Made by a program: the position numbers and the translations under genes. A stretch of 64,000 bases of DNA. It comes from Carya illinoinensis. Its lineage: Eukaryota > Streptophyta > Magnoliopsida > Fagales > Juglandaceae. The notes below the pieces were generated by a model, which was given only the letters and a program-made list of their open reading frames with translations, made no database searches and was not told the DNA's origin. Below are positions 48,228 through 59,582 of this stretch, in pieces. The stretch's first letter is position 1; every line of letters begins with the position of its first letter. The stretch lies in contig NC_056765.1 in NCBI RefSeq assembly GCF_018687715.1, positions 11,708,001 to 11,772,000 of the forward strand, read 5' to 3'.

Positions 48228-48899
48228 TTACATGACTGCATTATCTGATTGGTGTTGTGATAAGCTCGGGTTGTTATCTGATGCAGTGACTATAGTAGCC
48301 TTGACATCCCCCCTCAAGTCAAGCTGCAGGTGTTGTAAACAAAGACTTGAACATAGTTGCTGGAAATGTTGTGCAGATAATGGTTTAGTAAGTATATCGG
48401 CAAGCTGGTTTTCATAGGAAATAACAGCCACATTCAACGATTTATTGAGGACCCGATCTCTAACAAAGTGGAAGTCAATTTCGACATACTTTGTTTGTGC
48501 ATGAAAAATAGGATTAGATGATAGGTAAGTAACACCTAAATTGTCACAATAAAGCAACGGGGCAGAGCTGAGTGTCAAGCTGAAGTCCCTACATAAATTC
48601 TGCAACCAGATAACCTCTGCAGTAGTGTTAGCTACTGCTTTAAATTTGGCCTCAGTGGAACATATGGAGATGGTAGGTTGTTTCTTTGAGGACCAAGAGA
48701 TCAAGTTGGTTCCAAGAAAAATACAAAACCCACTTGTTGAGTGTCTATCATCTGGACACCCAGCCCAATCGACATTGAAAAATGTTGTAAGATTAAAATT
48801 GGATGAGGGTGAAATTTGCAGGCCGAGAGTGGATGTGTGCTTTAGGTAGTGCAGGATGCACTTAACTGCTATCCAATGAGGTACTCGAGGTGCATACAT
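48228..48899 (-). pseudogene. Copia RNase H region
   Basis: Open segment starting near YAPRVPHWIAVKCILHYLK, then DWAGCPDDRHSTSGFCIFLG, SWSSKKQPTISICSTEAKFK and the tail HVKTKYVEIDFHFVRD-like HAQTKYVEIDFHFVRD. These are the hallmarks of the copia RNase H domain. The C-terminus runs into the 3' LTR. It is open but separated from the RT part by stops. Confidence 0.85.
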
Positions 48900-49021
48900 A
48901 AATTAACAGACCTTACTTACAACAAATGTAAGGTCGGGGCATGTAAAAGACAAATATTACAATGAGCCAACTGTACTGCGATACAAAGTAGGATCTTCAA
49001 ATAAGTTTCCAGAGAAAGCAC

Positions 49022-49959
49022 TCAGTTTCTTAGATGCGGCCATAGCGACTTCACGGGCTTGGCCAAGTGCATGTTTGTTTTATGAAGTAGATCCGTGATA
49101 TACTTCTGCTGAGTGAGAAGCAATCCATGAGAGTTGAAGGTGGCTTCTATGCTCGGAAAAAACTTTAAGCTGCCAAGGTCAGTGGTAGGAAATTCACTGC
49201 ATAGTGCAACAACCAATTCAGAGATACATTGAAGAGTTGAGCTTGTGATCAATATGTCGACGACATAGACTATCACAAAAATAGTGGTGGAACCAATTAT
49301 GTGTAAAAGCAGAGAAGGATTAGCTGCAAAAATTGTAAAGCTGTGATCCACAAGTTTGCAACTCAGTTGTGAATACCAAGCTCGCAGGGATTGACGAAAG
49401 CCTTAAATGGCTTTGTGTAACCTGCATACATGTGATGGAAATTGTGGATTAGAAAATCCATGTGGCTGAGTCATGAAGACGGTTTCAATGAGTGGACCAT
49501 GCAAAAAGGCATTTTTTGCATGTCATATTGCCTTATGGGCCACTCTTTGGAAACAGCCAAAGCAAGCATCATGCAAACTATTGTGGATTTTACTACGGAA
49601 CTAAAGGTTTCTTCAAAGTCGATGCCAGATTGTTGGATAAATCCTTTAGCAACGAAACATGATTTTCTTTTCTCAATAGAGCAATTGGCGAACCGTTTGG
49701 TTTTAAAGACCCATTTGCAAGTTATAGTGTTCATAGCTTGAGATACAGGGAACAGAAACCAAGTATGATTGGTCAAGAGGGAATTAAATTCTTTTGCCAT
49801 TGATTCGCGCCACTCTGGATATTTCTCTGCAATTGTATAGCATGTGGGTGTCTCAGGTACAGAGTCAAGTGTAGAAACATGTGCACAAGGAAAAGGCCAT
49901 TTGACAATGCCATCGATAAATTTCTGGGGCCGTGAGGAGTTGGTTCGCGATCTAGTCAA
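49022..49959 (-). pseudogene. Copia reverse transcriptase region
   Basis: Two open segments in different frames: 49959-49471 (YPEWRESMAKEFNSLLTNHT, then TCKWVFKTKRF, VAKGFIQQSGIDFEETFSSV) and 49351-49022 (VYVVDILITSS, LSEF-like LCSEFPTTDLGSLKFF, TQQKYITDLL). The catalytic Y-x-D-D box reads YVVD here, so a key aspartate is replaced. Stops between the segments confirm inactivation. Confidence 0.85.
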
Positions 49960-50425
49960 TATTGAATGTGCATGCTACTGAGAATCACGTTGAGGAGAGC
50001 TCGATGAGGTTGGTAATGGAGGTGTGGAGGGATGTGGAATCGAGGAAGAAGATGAAGGTGTGGGACGTGGGTAATTAAATATGGGTGAGGCAACATGTGT
50101 TGGTAATGAAATGGGTGGGCGTAGAGGCATGTGCAAAAGGAAATTTGTGTTCATTAAACTTTACATCTTTGGAAATATAAATGCGGCCCAGTTTAATGTT
50201 CTAGCACATAAAGCCTTGATGTTTGGGACTACGCCCAAGGAAAACACATGACACAACACGATATGCAAATCTGTTTGAATTGTAAGGAGTGGTTAATGAT
50301 CAGCATTCTAAACCAAAAACCCTTAACGGAGTGTAGTCTAGATGTTTATTATGGAGGAGAAAGATTGTTGAGGGAAGATAGGGTAAAAGATTAATAAGGT
50401 ATACAGCATGAGTAAAGGCATACGA

Positions 50426-50902
50426 CTAGAATTTAAGTGGAATTGAAGCATGGGCTAGTAGGCCGGTATTGACTATGTGGCAATGCTTTCTCTCAACGAT
50501 ATCATTTTGAGTATGCGTATGGGGACATGTAACACAATGCTTTATACGACATGAGTCTAGATAAGTAGAGAAAAGCCTGAACTCACCCCCCTTCACCCAA
50601 AAAAAAAAAAAATCAGTTTGTAATTGTTTAATTTTGGTATGAAATTGAAGTTCTACTTGAGATTTAAATTTAATAAATGCATCATATGCTTGTGACTTAT
50701 TTTGTAAGGGAAACAACCAGGTAAAGCGAGAAAAGTCGTCAACAAAACTTATGTAAAATTTGAAACCATCATGAGACACATGTGGTGAGGGACAAATCAG
50801 AGAAAATAAGATGGAAAGGGGCAAAGGAATGTGTAGGCCTTGAGTGAGTAGAACTCTGTGGGATTTTTCCATTGCACATGCATCACAAAATAGAGGTAGC
50901 AT
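50426..50902 (-). pseudogene. Copia integrase region
   Basis: CDACAMEKSHRV (end of the zinc-binding GAG_pre-integrase part), FYISFVDDFSRFTWLFPLQN with the first catalytic Asp, QLQTDFFF where the second acidic residue is expected, and CPHTHTQNDIVERKHCHIVN with the Glu-containing helix. Frameshifts separate it from its neighbours. Confidence 0.85.
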
Positions 50903-51149
50903 TGAAGGATCATAAACTGTGTTGACGAAGTATTGATGGAATGAGCTTGATAGATGGGTGACCTAGCCGAGAATGCCAAAGAGGAAATGAAAGAGTACTA
51001 TTCTAAGTTGATGGAGGTGCGAACATGTTGAAGGAGTAGAGCACGTTATGGGTTTTTCCTTGAAGAATGATTGTCCCCAAGTTGTAGTCCTTAATGAAAA
51101 AAGAGTCAGAGAAAAATTCAAATGAGACGTGATTATCAACACAGAACTG

Positions 51150-51714
51150 TCAGACAGAAATTAAATTTTTATGGAAGGAAGGAGCACACAAAATTTTATT
51201 TAGAATAAATTTAGGGGTTGGGAGAGTAAGAGAGGCATAACCAGTGTGAGCGATAGGAATGAGTGTTCCATCACCAACTCGGAGATGTTCATCACCTTGA
51301 TACTCAGAAGCAATCATGTTCAACTTTGCTGAATCACTAGTAATATGATTAGTTGCCACAGTGTCCGGGTACCAACTTGTATCAACCATAGAACTAAAAT
51401 TAGCTACGATGGGGCTGTGTGGGCCTGGTTGAACCGATAGAGGCATGATAATGTAGAATGGCCTTGATGGTTGCAAACCTGACAGGCCAGAGAGTTGTTA
51501 GTAGGAAGGGGAAAATTATTCCCATTGTTACCTGAGAAGGACCCATGACCATATTGATTATTGTTGCAACTACCACCCCGGCCACATTGATTGTTACGAC
51601 CTCCACGAGGTCCACCTCGGCCACGTTGAGCAAGATAGGATTTGGCAATGAAATTTGTAGAAGTTTCATTATGGAAGAGTGTCGTATCTGAGTGACGAAT
51701 GAGTCAAGCTTCAT
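51150..51714 (-). pseudogene. Copia nucleocapsid/protease region
   Basis: One frame (51714-51400) is Gly/Val-rich where the zinc-knuckle linker should be. The other (51476-51150) has WYPDTVATNHITSD, the D-T/S-G-A-type protease site with the Gly altered (DTVAT), then LRVGDGTLIPIAHTGYASL and FHKNLISV. Both frames are needed, so there is a frameshift. Confidence 0.8.
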
Positions 51715-52018
51715 GAGCTAAAAGGTGTCCAAGTAATTCTTCAGGAGAAATGGGGTCGAGTCAGGTGGTAACAGATGAAACAATAGCATCATATTCAATG
51801 CCAAGACCAGCGAGCAAATATGGCACAAATTCAGAAGGGGGAAGTGGGTGACCCACAACTGCCATCGTATCAACCAAAATTTTTACTCTGCGATAGTAAT
51901 TAGAGATCGAGTCTGATCCTTTCTTCAGTGACGCCAATTGTAGCTGGGTTTGAACTACACGAGCCTAAGAAGCCGAGGCAAAGGAAGATTCAAGGGAAAG
52001 CCAAACATCTCGGGCTGT

Positions 52019-52330
52019 TTAACAACCAACTACTTGGGCGATAAGAGGTTTTGAGAGAGAGGAAATAAGAGCATACATGACCATTTGATCATGTTCAAGC
52101 CAGAGATTATATTCAGGATTTGGGGTGGAATCAGGAAGAACAGGTTTTGGTGGTGGATAGGAGCCATCTACATATTCGTAGAGACGCTGCGCTTGAAGAT
52201 ACAACACTAGCTGGACCTTCCAGAGAAGGCAATTCTCAGGTGTGAGCTTGACTAAGATGATGTGGGAGAGATTTGGGTGAGGAAGAACATGGGAGGGAGA
52301 CAAAGAGGATGAAGAAGACGTGGCAGCCAT
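52019..52330 (-). pseudogene. Copia Gag N-terminus
   Basis: Likely start ATG at 52330 (MAATSSSSSLSPSH), because the upstream in-frame ATG at 52369 lies inside the LTR. LTPENCLLWKVQLVLYLQAQ and DGSYPPPKPVLPDSTPNPEY, then WLEHDQMVMYALISSLS, form the typical copia Gag start. It stops at 52019-52021 in the middle of the domain. Confidence 0.85.
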
Positions 52331-52650
52331 TGACGTCTGTCCTAGGGGCTCTAGGATACCATGTTGCAAAAGTGCTTTTGTATATTTCTTCTTATTGAAG
52401 TTCTGTATTACAATGGGTCCCTTTTATAGACGTAGGTTTACATAACAAATTTTGTACAGAGAACATTCTAGTCTAAAGAAGCTATGGTTTGTTACAAGAA
52501 TAAATATCACATGATGTGATGAGCATTTCTGTTACGTGACTACAGTATCCGATTGGTGTAGTAGCCTTGACACATTTCTGTTATCCGTGACTACATGATA
52601 ACAACATTTCTGTTATCTGATGCAGTGACTATAGTAGCCTTGACACATAT

Positions 52651-52716
52651 TTACCCACTTTTAAAAAAAATAAGACATGTCTAAAAACTACATATTCTAA
52701 AACTACAAAAATCATT

Positions 52717-52748
<32 letters not shown>

Positions 52749-53803
52749 TTTAACATCATATTCTTCGCAGCATAATCATGTTAATGTTAATTTCCTTTCA
52801 CTTCAGCTTCCTGCTTGATCTATTTCAACCTAAAGTACTTAAATTTTCAAAAAATATAGATAAAAAAGAAAGAAAAAGCTAGATCCCTTCCACTCAAATA
52901 TTCCATGTTTGAAACTTTGGTTGTACGTACGTACCATTGTGGCCATAATTTATTTTTCTAATGGGTGTGCCTGATAATTCAATACACATATATGTGTGTG
53001 TATATATATATATATATAAATTCAACTGCAAGCCTGCATTGTCTCTATGAATTAGCAATGGCGGCCCCCATTCTGAATTGTCTTCATTTATGTTCTGCAG
53101 CTTCACAGCTCAGAAATACAACAAAATGATCAACGATTAATTCCTACGTACCAATTTTGCAAATAAACACACCTACATATATTTTTTACACTAGTCTGAC
53201 GTGAGGAAAACCCAGAAGAAACTGCTGCATGTACGTACTGGTTTCTTTTTTTTTTAACTGGTTTCAAAGACCGAAAAATAAGGGTTACTAACCGAGAAAA
53301 AACTATATATTTATATCTATAGATGTGGGGTGTTGAGGCTTCCACGTACGCCGGTTTGCATATTTATAGAGCTGATCTCCCGTATACTTATAGATATTAT
53401 ATATATATGTACATAATTCCAAAATCTGCAGCTAATTTTACTAATTGTCTGGTCACAATCATGTACCCATAAGAAAGGGATAGAGTAAATTTTCTTCGAC
53501 AGAAAAGGACGATTAAATTGTGGATCCAGTACTCGAAGTTGGATGGCTCTTATATACAGAAAGAGAAATGCAGAAATGCTAAACCAACACATGGGGCTCT
53601 TGATGGCTTGAATAGATTAGTAGTGAGGGCGGCTGGGTGATTGGACGCCTCCTTGTATCTGCCTGTGCTGCAGTCGTATGAGGTCATCATTTCTTCATCA
53701 AATATAATGGTTTCCTGAATTTAATATTGCATAAGGTAACTGTATGCGATCACTTGGTCATGATCATATCATGTGAGTTCGTTCTTGGTTTTTTAAGGAA
53801 TGC
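52651..53803. other. Intergenic, no gene seen
   Basis: AT-rich with (TA)n at 52729-52750 and 53001-53018 and a T-run near 53246. Minus-strand open frames (53130-53592) have no recognised motif. Confidence 0.5.
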
Positions 53804-54907
53804 ATAGATAATTAGGACTATTTATCTATGTTCCAATTTGGCATTCTGGGTATACTCGGATCGCAATCCGGATCCAAAATCTGGACCGGAACCCAAATCG
53901 GATTAATCCAGGTTATACATGGGCCGAAAATTGGATGAATCCGGATTTTTAAAAATCCAAATTCCGGTTCCTGGTTTGAATCCGTTTTTATTTTTATTTT
54001 TTAACGAGTCTATATGTTATTATTTATTTTCCTGGAAAATATGTTTATAAAAAATCCTATAAACAAATTTTTCAAAAAATAATGTTGAAAAGCAAAATAT
54101 ATATATATATATATATATATTATATAATATATATCATTGTCCATAGTGATAAAAATATCAAAATGAAAAACTATATTTATGTTAACAATAGCTAAGGCTA
54201 TAAATAACTAATGAACTTTATAACTAAATGCATATAAAAAAAAAAAAATCCACTACAGATTACAATGTCTAAACTGATTTGCTTAGACCAATACAAAATT
54301 CATACATTATTTTAATTAAACACCAATACACAACAACGAACATGAACTAATTTACTACATTATCGCAGAAGGAATTTGACTTTCTATCATCGCAAAAATA
54401 GTCCCATTTTGTTGCTATCCACCTGCAATTCATCAAAAGAAAAATAGAAACAAACCACCACTTTTGATATGATTAGTAGAAAGGTTTAAAAAGTTATAAC
54501 CATAGAATGTAAAAATGCGAAGAGAGATCATTTACTACCACAAAGGTATAATTGAACTGATTATATGATCATCATGTTGAACAATATTACTGATGGGATT
54601 AGACCTGTTTCTATCATAAATAAATCTTAAAGGTAGCAAATCCAGTTCCTGTAGGCTACCATTTTTACCATTTCAAGTATCTTGCAGATGAGGATTAGTG
54701 TATTTCCTAATCAAGTATATGTTGGTAGGAAAGAGTAAGAGAAGGATCTCCAGAGACAGAGCAACTACAACATATATTGGATAATATCTGTTTTCCAAAC
54801 ACATCACGTAGCAGAAAATTACATAATAATTTAATGATGTAATCTTTTTCTGCTTAAAGATGATACCAATAATAATAATCCATGTAATTTTTTTTATTGT
54901 GTGTAGG

Positions 54908-55155
54908 TTCGTGATGTTACAGATCCAGCTGTGAAAACTTAGGAGTTGATGCACTCCCTACTATAGTTGGTTGGCTATCAAATGAGGAGAAGCATATCCA
55001 GAAAAAGGGAATTTCTGTGAAAGATTTGAAATCTGCAATTCATGATCTTAGTAATTTACTTAATAGTTTTGAGAAAAAGAACAAGAAGGTAAGAGCCAAG
55101 AAAGCACAAACTGCTACAGTGGAGAAACATATACCTCTGCTTACAAACTTTTAAA
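54908..55155 (+). pseudogene. Thioredoxin-like/DnaJ-family gene fragment, frameshifted
   Basis: Begins right after an acceptor-like TTATTGTGTGTAG. The first frame reads VRDVTDPAVKT and hits a stop; with a one-base shift the frame continues GVDALPTIVGWLSNEEKHIQ, KKGISVKDLKSAIHDLSNLL and a lysine-rich tail, ending in TAA at about 55153. LGVDALPTIVGWLSNGE-like sequences occur in the C-terminal thioredoxin-like part of plant ER DnaJ proteins (ERdj3A type); I offer this from memory with moderate doubt. A single base loss within an A-run explains the shift. Lying inside a repeat, it looks like a captured exon. Confidence 0.5.
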
Positions 55156-56024
55156 ATAGAGTCTGTAATAAAATACAGTGGAGAAGCATCTAAAAAGTCT
55201 GGTCCAAAACCCAAGCCAATAAAAAAGAGTTATAATTTGACATATGTTTTCTCTGGTATACATAACTACTTCTACTTCTTAATTTAGCATGCATCTTATA
55301 TATATTCTAAGCGCCTTATACATCCATCCCTTGATCATATATCTATCTACTGGAATTTATAATAATGAAAGCAATATATAATAAAGTACCTCTTTCAGTA
55401 GAAAATTCTCAAATTCATTTGATTTTATATACAATATTTATTTGATCGAGTTAATAACAAGCATGACAAAAAATAGAAAACAGAATCCTAACAATGGGCT
55501 GATAAAATTATAATTCAAGTGTCTCAGAAATCACTATCAAGCCGGCAAATTTCAACCTTTGGCTCGAGGGATTCCATATCCTACACCCTCTTAGATGCCA
55601 CAAAGCAGGCAGCATTCCTAAATGCATTTGACAGAGGAGGATTTAAATCATATACAAAAACACAACATTCGGCCCCTCTATTACAAAAACATCACATATC
55701 TCTAAAGATGATATATTTTATACCCATGTTTAACAAAAAAAAACAAAAAAATTCCAGATCAATCAAAATAACGGCATATACTTTATACATGTTTAACAAA
55801 ATAACAAAAGAAACCCAGATCTACCAAAGATTCTTCCCCTTTTCATTTTCTACACAAATGTTACGAATAAATATTTCTTTTTTTTTTTGTCTTTTTTTTT
55901 TTTTGATTTAAAGAGTTCGATTCTTACCTTTTTCTTATTGTAATAAAACATACCCAAATCACAAAGAACAAACCTTGAGGTCGAGGATGACAGCGAGTCA
56001 GCGACAACGATGATGGATCATGGG

Positions 56025-56148
56025 ATGATGGGGTTTCTTCGATCGACACTGAGGGAGGGAGGCTAGGGTTTCTTCGATCGGCGCTGAGGGAGGAAAGGAG
56101 GGCTATCTTTTCTTCAATCAGCCAACAACAGTGAGGGAGGTTTTCTTC

Positions 56149-56150
<2 letters not shown>
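56025..56150. repeat. About 45-bp tandem repeat
   Basis: Three diverged units with GTTTCTTCGATCG then CTGAGGGAGG (56031, 56079, then a weaker one at 56110-56145). Confidence 0.7.

Positions 56151-56154
<4 letters not shown>

Positions 56155-56190
<36 letters not shown>
56155..56190. repeat. (GA)n microsatellite
   Basis: About 18 GA units. Confidence 0.9.
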
Positions 56191-56195
<5 letters not shown>

Positions 56196-56591
56196 GAGGT
56201 ACGCGGAATGACCTAGAGGGATGGGAGACAGGCGATAGATGGGTAGGGTTTCGTTTTCTATTTTATACAAACCTGGTACCCAATGTTTTAAAATGAAACC
56301 CACTTTTCATACCGGATGAGGGCTGCATATACCCGGTTTTCATAATATGGGTTTCAGTCCAGATTTAATCCAGGCCAGAACCTGTAACCAGAAATCCAGG
56401 TTCTTTACCCGGCCCATATGAACACTCCTATAGATAATTAGCTGGCAAGCAAATTAACCAGCGATCGATGTTCCATATCTTTAAACAGAAAGTGGAGAAA
56501 ATTCTCCATAACTCAAGGTTGAGATTGGTTTAGATATCAGTTAGAAACTTTAATTTAATAGTTCTAAGGATACTGTTGAGAGATACCATTT

Positions 56592-57240
56592 TGTTGGATT
56601 TGTGGAGTCTAGTTCATGAGCTGCAAAAACAATAGACAGAAAGTTTGCTCAACAATCATGCGATGGATCATTTAAGTGAAACTTATGCAGAGAGTTCACT
56701 TGACAAGCTACTTAAGCGAATGTTGGACAGATAGTTTGATCAAAGTGCGCTCAACATTCTGCTCGAACAAATAACTAAAAAATTGCTGCCTTAAAGTTTT
56801 TTCATGCCGTACATGTATGTGTATTGTTTAAAGCACAAAACCAAGACTTGAAGAATAGAGAACGGAAAAAGAGGAAAAACATAGATATAGGGAGCCCTTG
56901 AGAGAGAAAGTGAGGGAGAGACATTGTACTGCTCCACAATATTCTTACTTTTTTTTTTAATAAAATCCTTTGCAGTTTCGTAGATGTAGACATATCGCGA
57001 ACCTCATAAATTTTGTGTCGTATGTGATTGATTGATTGTTTATTTTTCTTGTTGCCTGTTACTTGTCAATAGCATCATTGGTAAGAACATTGGGTGTTAT
57101 TTCATAACAACTGGTATCAGAACTTTAGGTTTGGGTAAGTAAGAATGATTGTTGGAGAAGAAGTGAAGGTTGAAACTGAGAAATTTGATGGCACAAACTT
57201 CGAGTATGGAAATTCAAGTTGTGCCAGTGCCATATTTATT
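56592..57240 (+). mobile_element. Copia LTR plus start of gag, truncated
   Basis: LTR 56592-57109 (TGTTGGATTTG...CATAACA), primer-binding site TGGTATCAGAAC at 57112, and a Gag start at the ATG near 57147 (MIVGEEVKVETEKFDGTNFE), which matches copia Gag N-termini ending in KFDG.N. The element stops abruptly around 57230. TAATAAAATCC near 56958 resembles a poly(A) signal region. No other LTR is nearby, though the LTR at 47025-47910 is of the same family. Confidence 0.75.
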
Positions 57241-57350
57241 GATATTTTTCATTGAATTTTATTAAAAAATTATATTGTTAATTCGATATTAGATCAACAT
57301 ATTTAATAAAGTATTTATATGACATAATTAAAAATTTATTTTAAATTTTA

Positions 57351-57371
57351 AATCTTACAAATCAAATTTAG
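57351..57371. repeat. 21-bp target-site duplication of the LINE, left
   Basis: AATCTTACAAATCAAATTTA plus G, repeated exactly at 57732-57752. Confidence 0.9.
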
Positions 57372-57731
57372 GGAGAGGAATAAAGTGACTGATTTTCTAG
57401 CTAGATAAGGTGAGGGGGTGGATTGTACTTATATGGCTACTGATGATGAATTGTCTTTTCGTGTCAGAGGTTTGCTTTGATTGGATTTTCTTGGTTTCCC
57501 TAGTATTAGGTTGTGATTATTGCTTTATTATTTAGATTATTGTATACGTTTATGGTTTATTGCTTAGTTTTAAAGTATAGGTGGTTTATTAAAGTTTTTC
57601 TTGATGCATGGGATGATTTTTTCTGATTATTTGTAAATCCCAAGTGTCCTACTTGTTATTACAGTATTCATCCACCATAAATAAGGGCAATCAATAAACT
57701 TGAGGTACCGTCCTCTTCTAAAAAAAGAAAA
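57372..57731 (+). mobile_element. 5'-truncated L1-type LINE
   Basis: A 360-bp insertion bounded by an exact 21-bp duplication and ending in an A-rich tail (TCTAAAAAAAGAAAAA). One frame encodes ERNKVTDFLAR, a stop, then GEGVDCTYMATDDELSFRVR and a final TGA; N-x-V-A/T-D-x-L-A is the conserved end of the RNase H domain that closes plant L1 ORF2. All else was lost by 5' truncation at insertion, typical for LINEs. The exact duplication suggests a fairly young event. Confidence 0.9.
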
Positions 57732-58049
57732 AATCTTACAAATCAAATTTAGTTATTTAAATGATATGATGGTGTGATATATAAACCGGTTGGCGGCTTG
57801 AGAATGGAATAACTCATTTAATAATATATAAATAATTATATTTGAAGAAACTGAATTTTAAAGGAAAGAGCTAGAGAAGAGTAAAGATGAGCACAACCCT
57901 ATAAAACAGCAAAGAGATTTGAAATTAGGAATAATCAATTTATAACTAATTAGAAGAAATGGGAATTTCAGTTTTTTAAAAGGAAAATTGATACGCACAC
58001 AACTTTTTTCACAATTCTTTACACAATTTAGTTTTAAATGAGGAGTATT

Positions 58050-58177
<128 letters not shown>

Positions 58178-58623
58178 GAACTGGAAGTTCTGTTTTGTGA
58201 AATATAAGAAGCTTGGAAATGAAATCAGCTTCTCATGCATGTAGAGCTTAAAATCCACATTTACTCACTAAGTTTTTGGGTGTGTCGTCCTTCGTTAGTA
58301 AGCTTGAGCAGTTAGTCCGTATGCTTCAAAGGAAATTGCGTCAATTGAGGTTCTCCAAAATATCACCTATGATCTGTCCTCATGAAATATCTTAAAACCA
58401 CTGCATACGTTTGGTTCTATATCGACTGATGTGCATACTTTAACCCTTCTCTTTTGCTTTCCTACAAAGAATAATGGTTGAGAAAGTTACATTCGAACAG
58501 TGTCATAATCCCATATATATTATATATGCATGCCTCTATTATTATATATTATTATCAAACCATAAGTGATCAATTAAAGGTTAAAAAAAAAACTAATTTG
58601 GTTGATTTAGAATCTTTGACTTA

Positions 58624-58822
58624 GGTGTTGTTTTGTTAGTAAGTTGAAATGAGATGAACTGAAATAAAAATTGAAAGTTGAATAAAATCTTATTAGAATA
58701 TTATTTTTTAATATTATTATTATTTTGAAATTTGAAAATATTGAATTGTTTATTATATTTTGTGTGAAAATTTGAAAAAACTGTAATAATGAGATGAAAT
58801 ATTTTCACCATCTAAACAGGCC
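58624..58822. mobile_element. MITE, about 199 bp, TA duplication (copy 2)
   Basis: Same family as 45341-45544, with TA at 58622-58623 and 58823-58824. It starts GGTGTTGTTTTG and ends ATCTAAACAGGCC. Ends and interior align along the whole length with moderate divergence. Confidence 0.7.
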
Positions 58823-58824
58823 TA

Positions 58825-59470
58825 ATGTTTTAACCCAATTGTCTAGGAGATCAAATGCCTTTGCAAATATATACGATGAGTATTTCTACTTGCAAGTCAT
58901 TGTGGAGGACATACACTCCACACCGCTGGCATGTCAGTCATTGATTTACAAGATAAGTTTCAATTTTCAATTTAAAGATTGGAATATGTCAAGAGTGCAG
59001 AGAGGATATGTCTTCCATACTGACTTGAAAATAAAACTTTTAATTCGTCAAAGTAATATTCATTCATGTTTTTCACTGTGCTTGATATATGAAATATCAA
59101 GGTTCTCTTTCTTATCCTTTCGTTTTCTTTACTATTTTTATTTCCCTCCCAATCGTTGCTGCCAAAACATGGAATTAGGTCAAAACCACTTCAGTTAAAG
59201 CTAATTAAGAACCATAACATCATACAAAGAAAAGTTTTGACTTGAACAGAAAGGAGGTCAAAAGGAATTTGATTGTCTTTGACACCACTCCTGTAAAGTT
59301 GTTCTAACAACTGGTCCTACTCCTTTATATGCAAAATATGGTCATAGAAGCTCTTCTGGTCCTTTTCTCTTCTGTTCATATAAACCTTTCTCCAATTTCT
59401 CTTCTGTTCATATAAACCTTTCTCCAAGTAAACTTTTGTCACCCACTCAACCAATCACCCTTTCTTCATA
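58825..59470. other. Region upstream of the laccase gene
   Basis: Distal promoter; no gene supported. A 30-bp direct repeat (CTCTTCTGTTCATATAAACC, 59367 and 59398) is adjacent. AC-type sequences such as CACCCACTCAACCAATCACC (59440-59460) resemble MYB sites of lignin genes. Confidence 0.4.
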
Positions 59471-59474
59471 TCCC

Positions 59475-59482
59475 TATATAAA
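59475..59482 (+). promoter_or_regulatory. TATA box of the laccase gene
   Basis: TATATAAA 101-108 bp upstream of the ATG, preceded by CCC, a good plant TATA context. Confidence 0.7.
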
Positions 59483-59582
59483 GACCTTTTGAAAGTCTCT
59501 TTTGAAGCATGCAGACTCAAGTGTAAGGGAAAAAGAACAGTACACTTGGGGGAGTTTCAGGTTAAAGACACAAAAACTCAAA

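Larger units (their letters stand above)
48063..52645 (-). mobile_element. Full-length Ty1/copia retrotransposon, mutated
   Basis: LTRs at 48063-48306 (3') and 52362-52645 (5') with TG...CA ends, identical 5-bp duplications CATAT, a minus-strand primer-binding site TGGTATC (52361-52355) next to the 5' LTR and a polypurine tract TTGAGGGGGGA (48317-48307) next to the 3' LTR. Domain order on the minus strand is gag, protease, integrase, reverse transcriptase, RNase H, the copia order. The 4.6-kb element is complete in layout but its coding region is broken by many stops and frameshifts. Confidence 0.95.
53804..56441. mobile_element. Composite hAT-like or acquired-gene repeat, about 2.6 kb
   Basis: The left part (53840-53990) and right part (56290-56430) are inverted relatives rich in TCCGGATT, GGTTCC, CCCGG and CAGGTT motifs, as in long imperfect terminal inverted repeats. 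The right end reads GAACACTCCT. ATAGATAATTAG occurs on both sides (53804-53815, 56430-56441), possibly a duplication although about 24 bp separate it from the left repeat. Inside are a gene fragment (54908-55155), (AT)n at 54097-54121 and a GA-rich block (55980-56190). Boundaries and class are tentative. Confidence 0.4.

Noticed and set aside
48232..48849. Plus-strand frames near the copia element
   Set aside because: Antisense to the RNase H domain.
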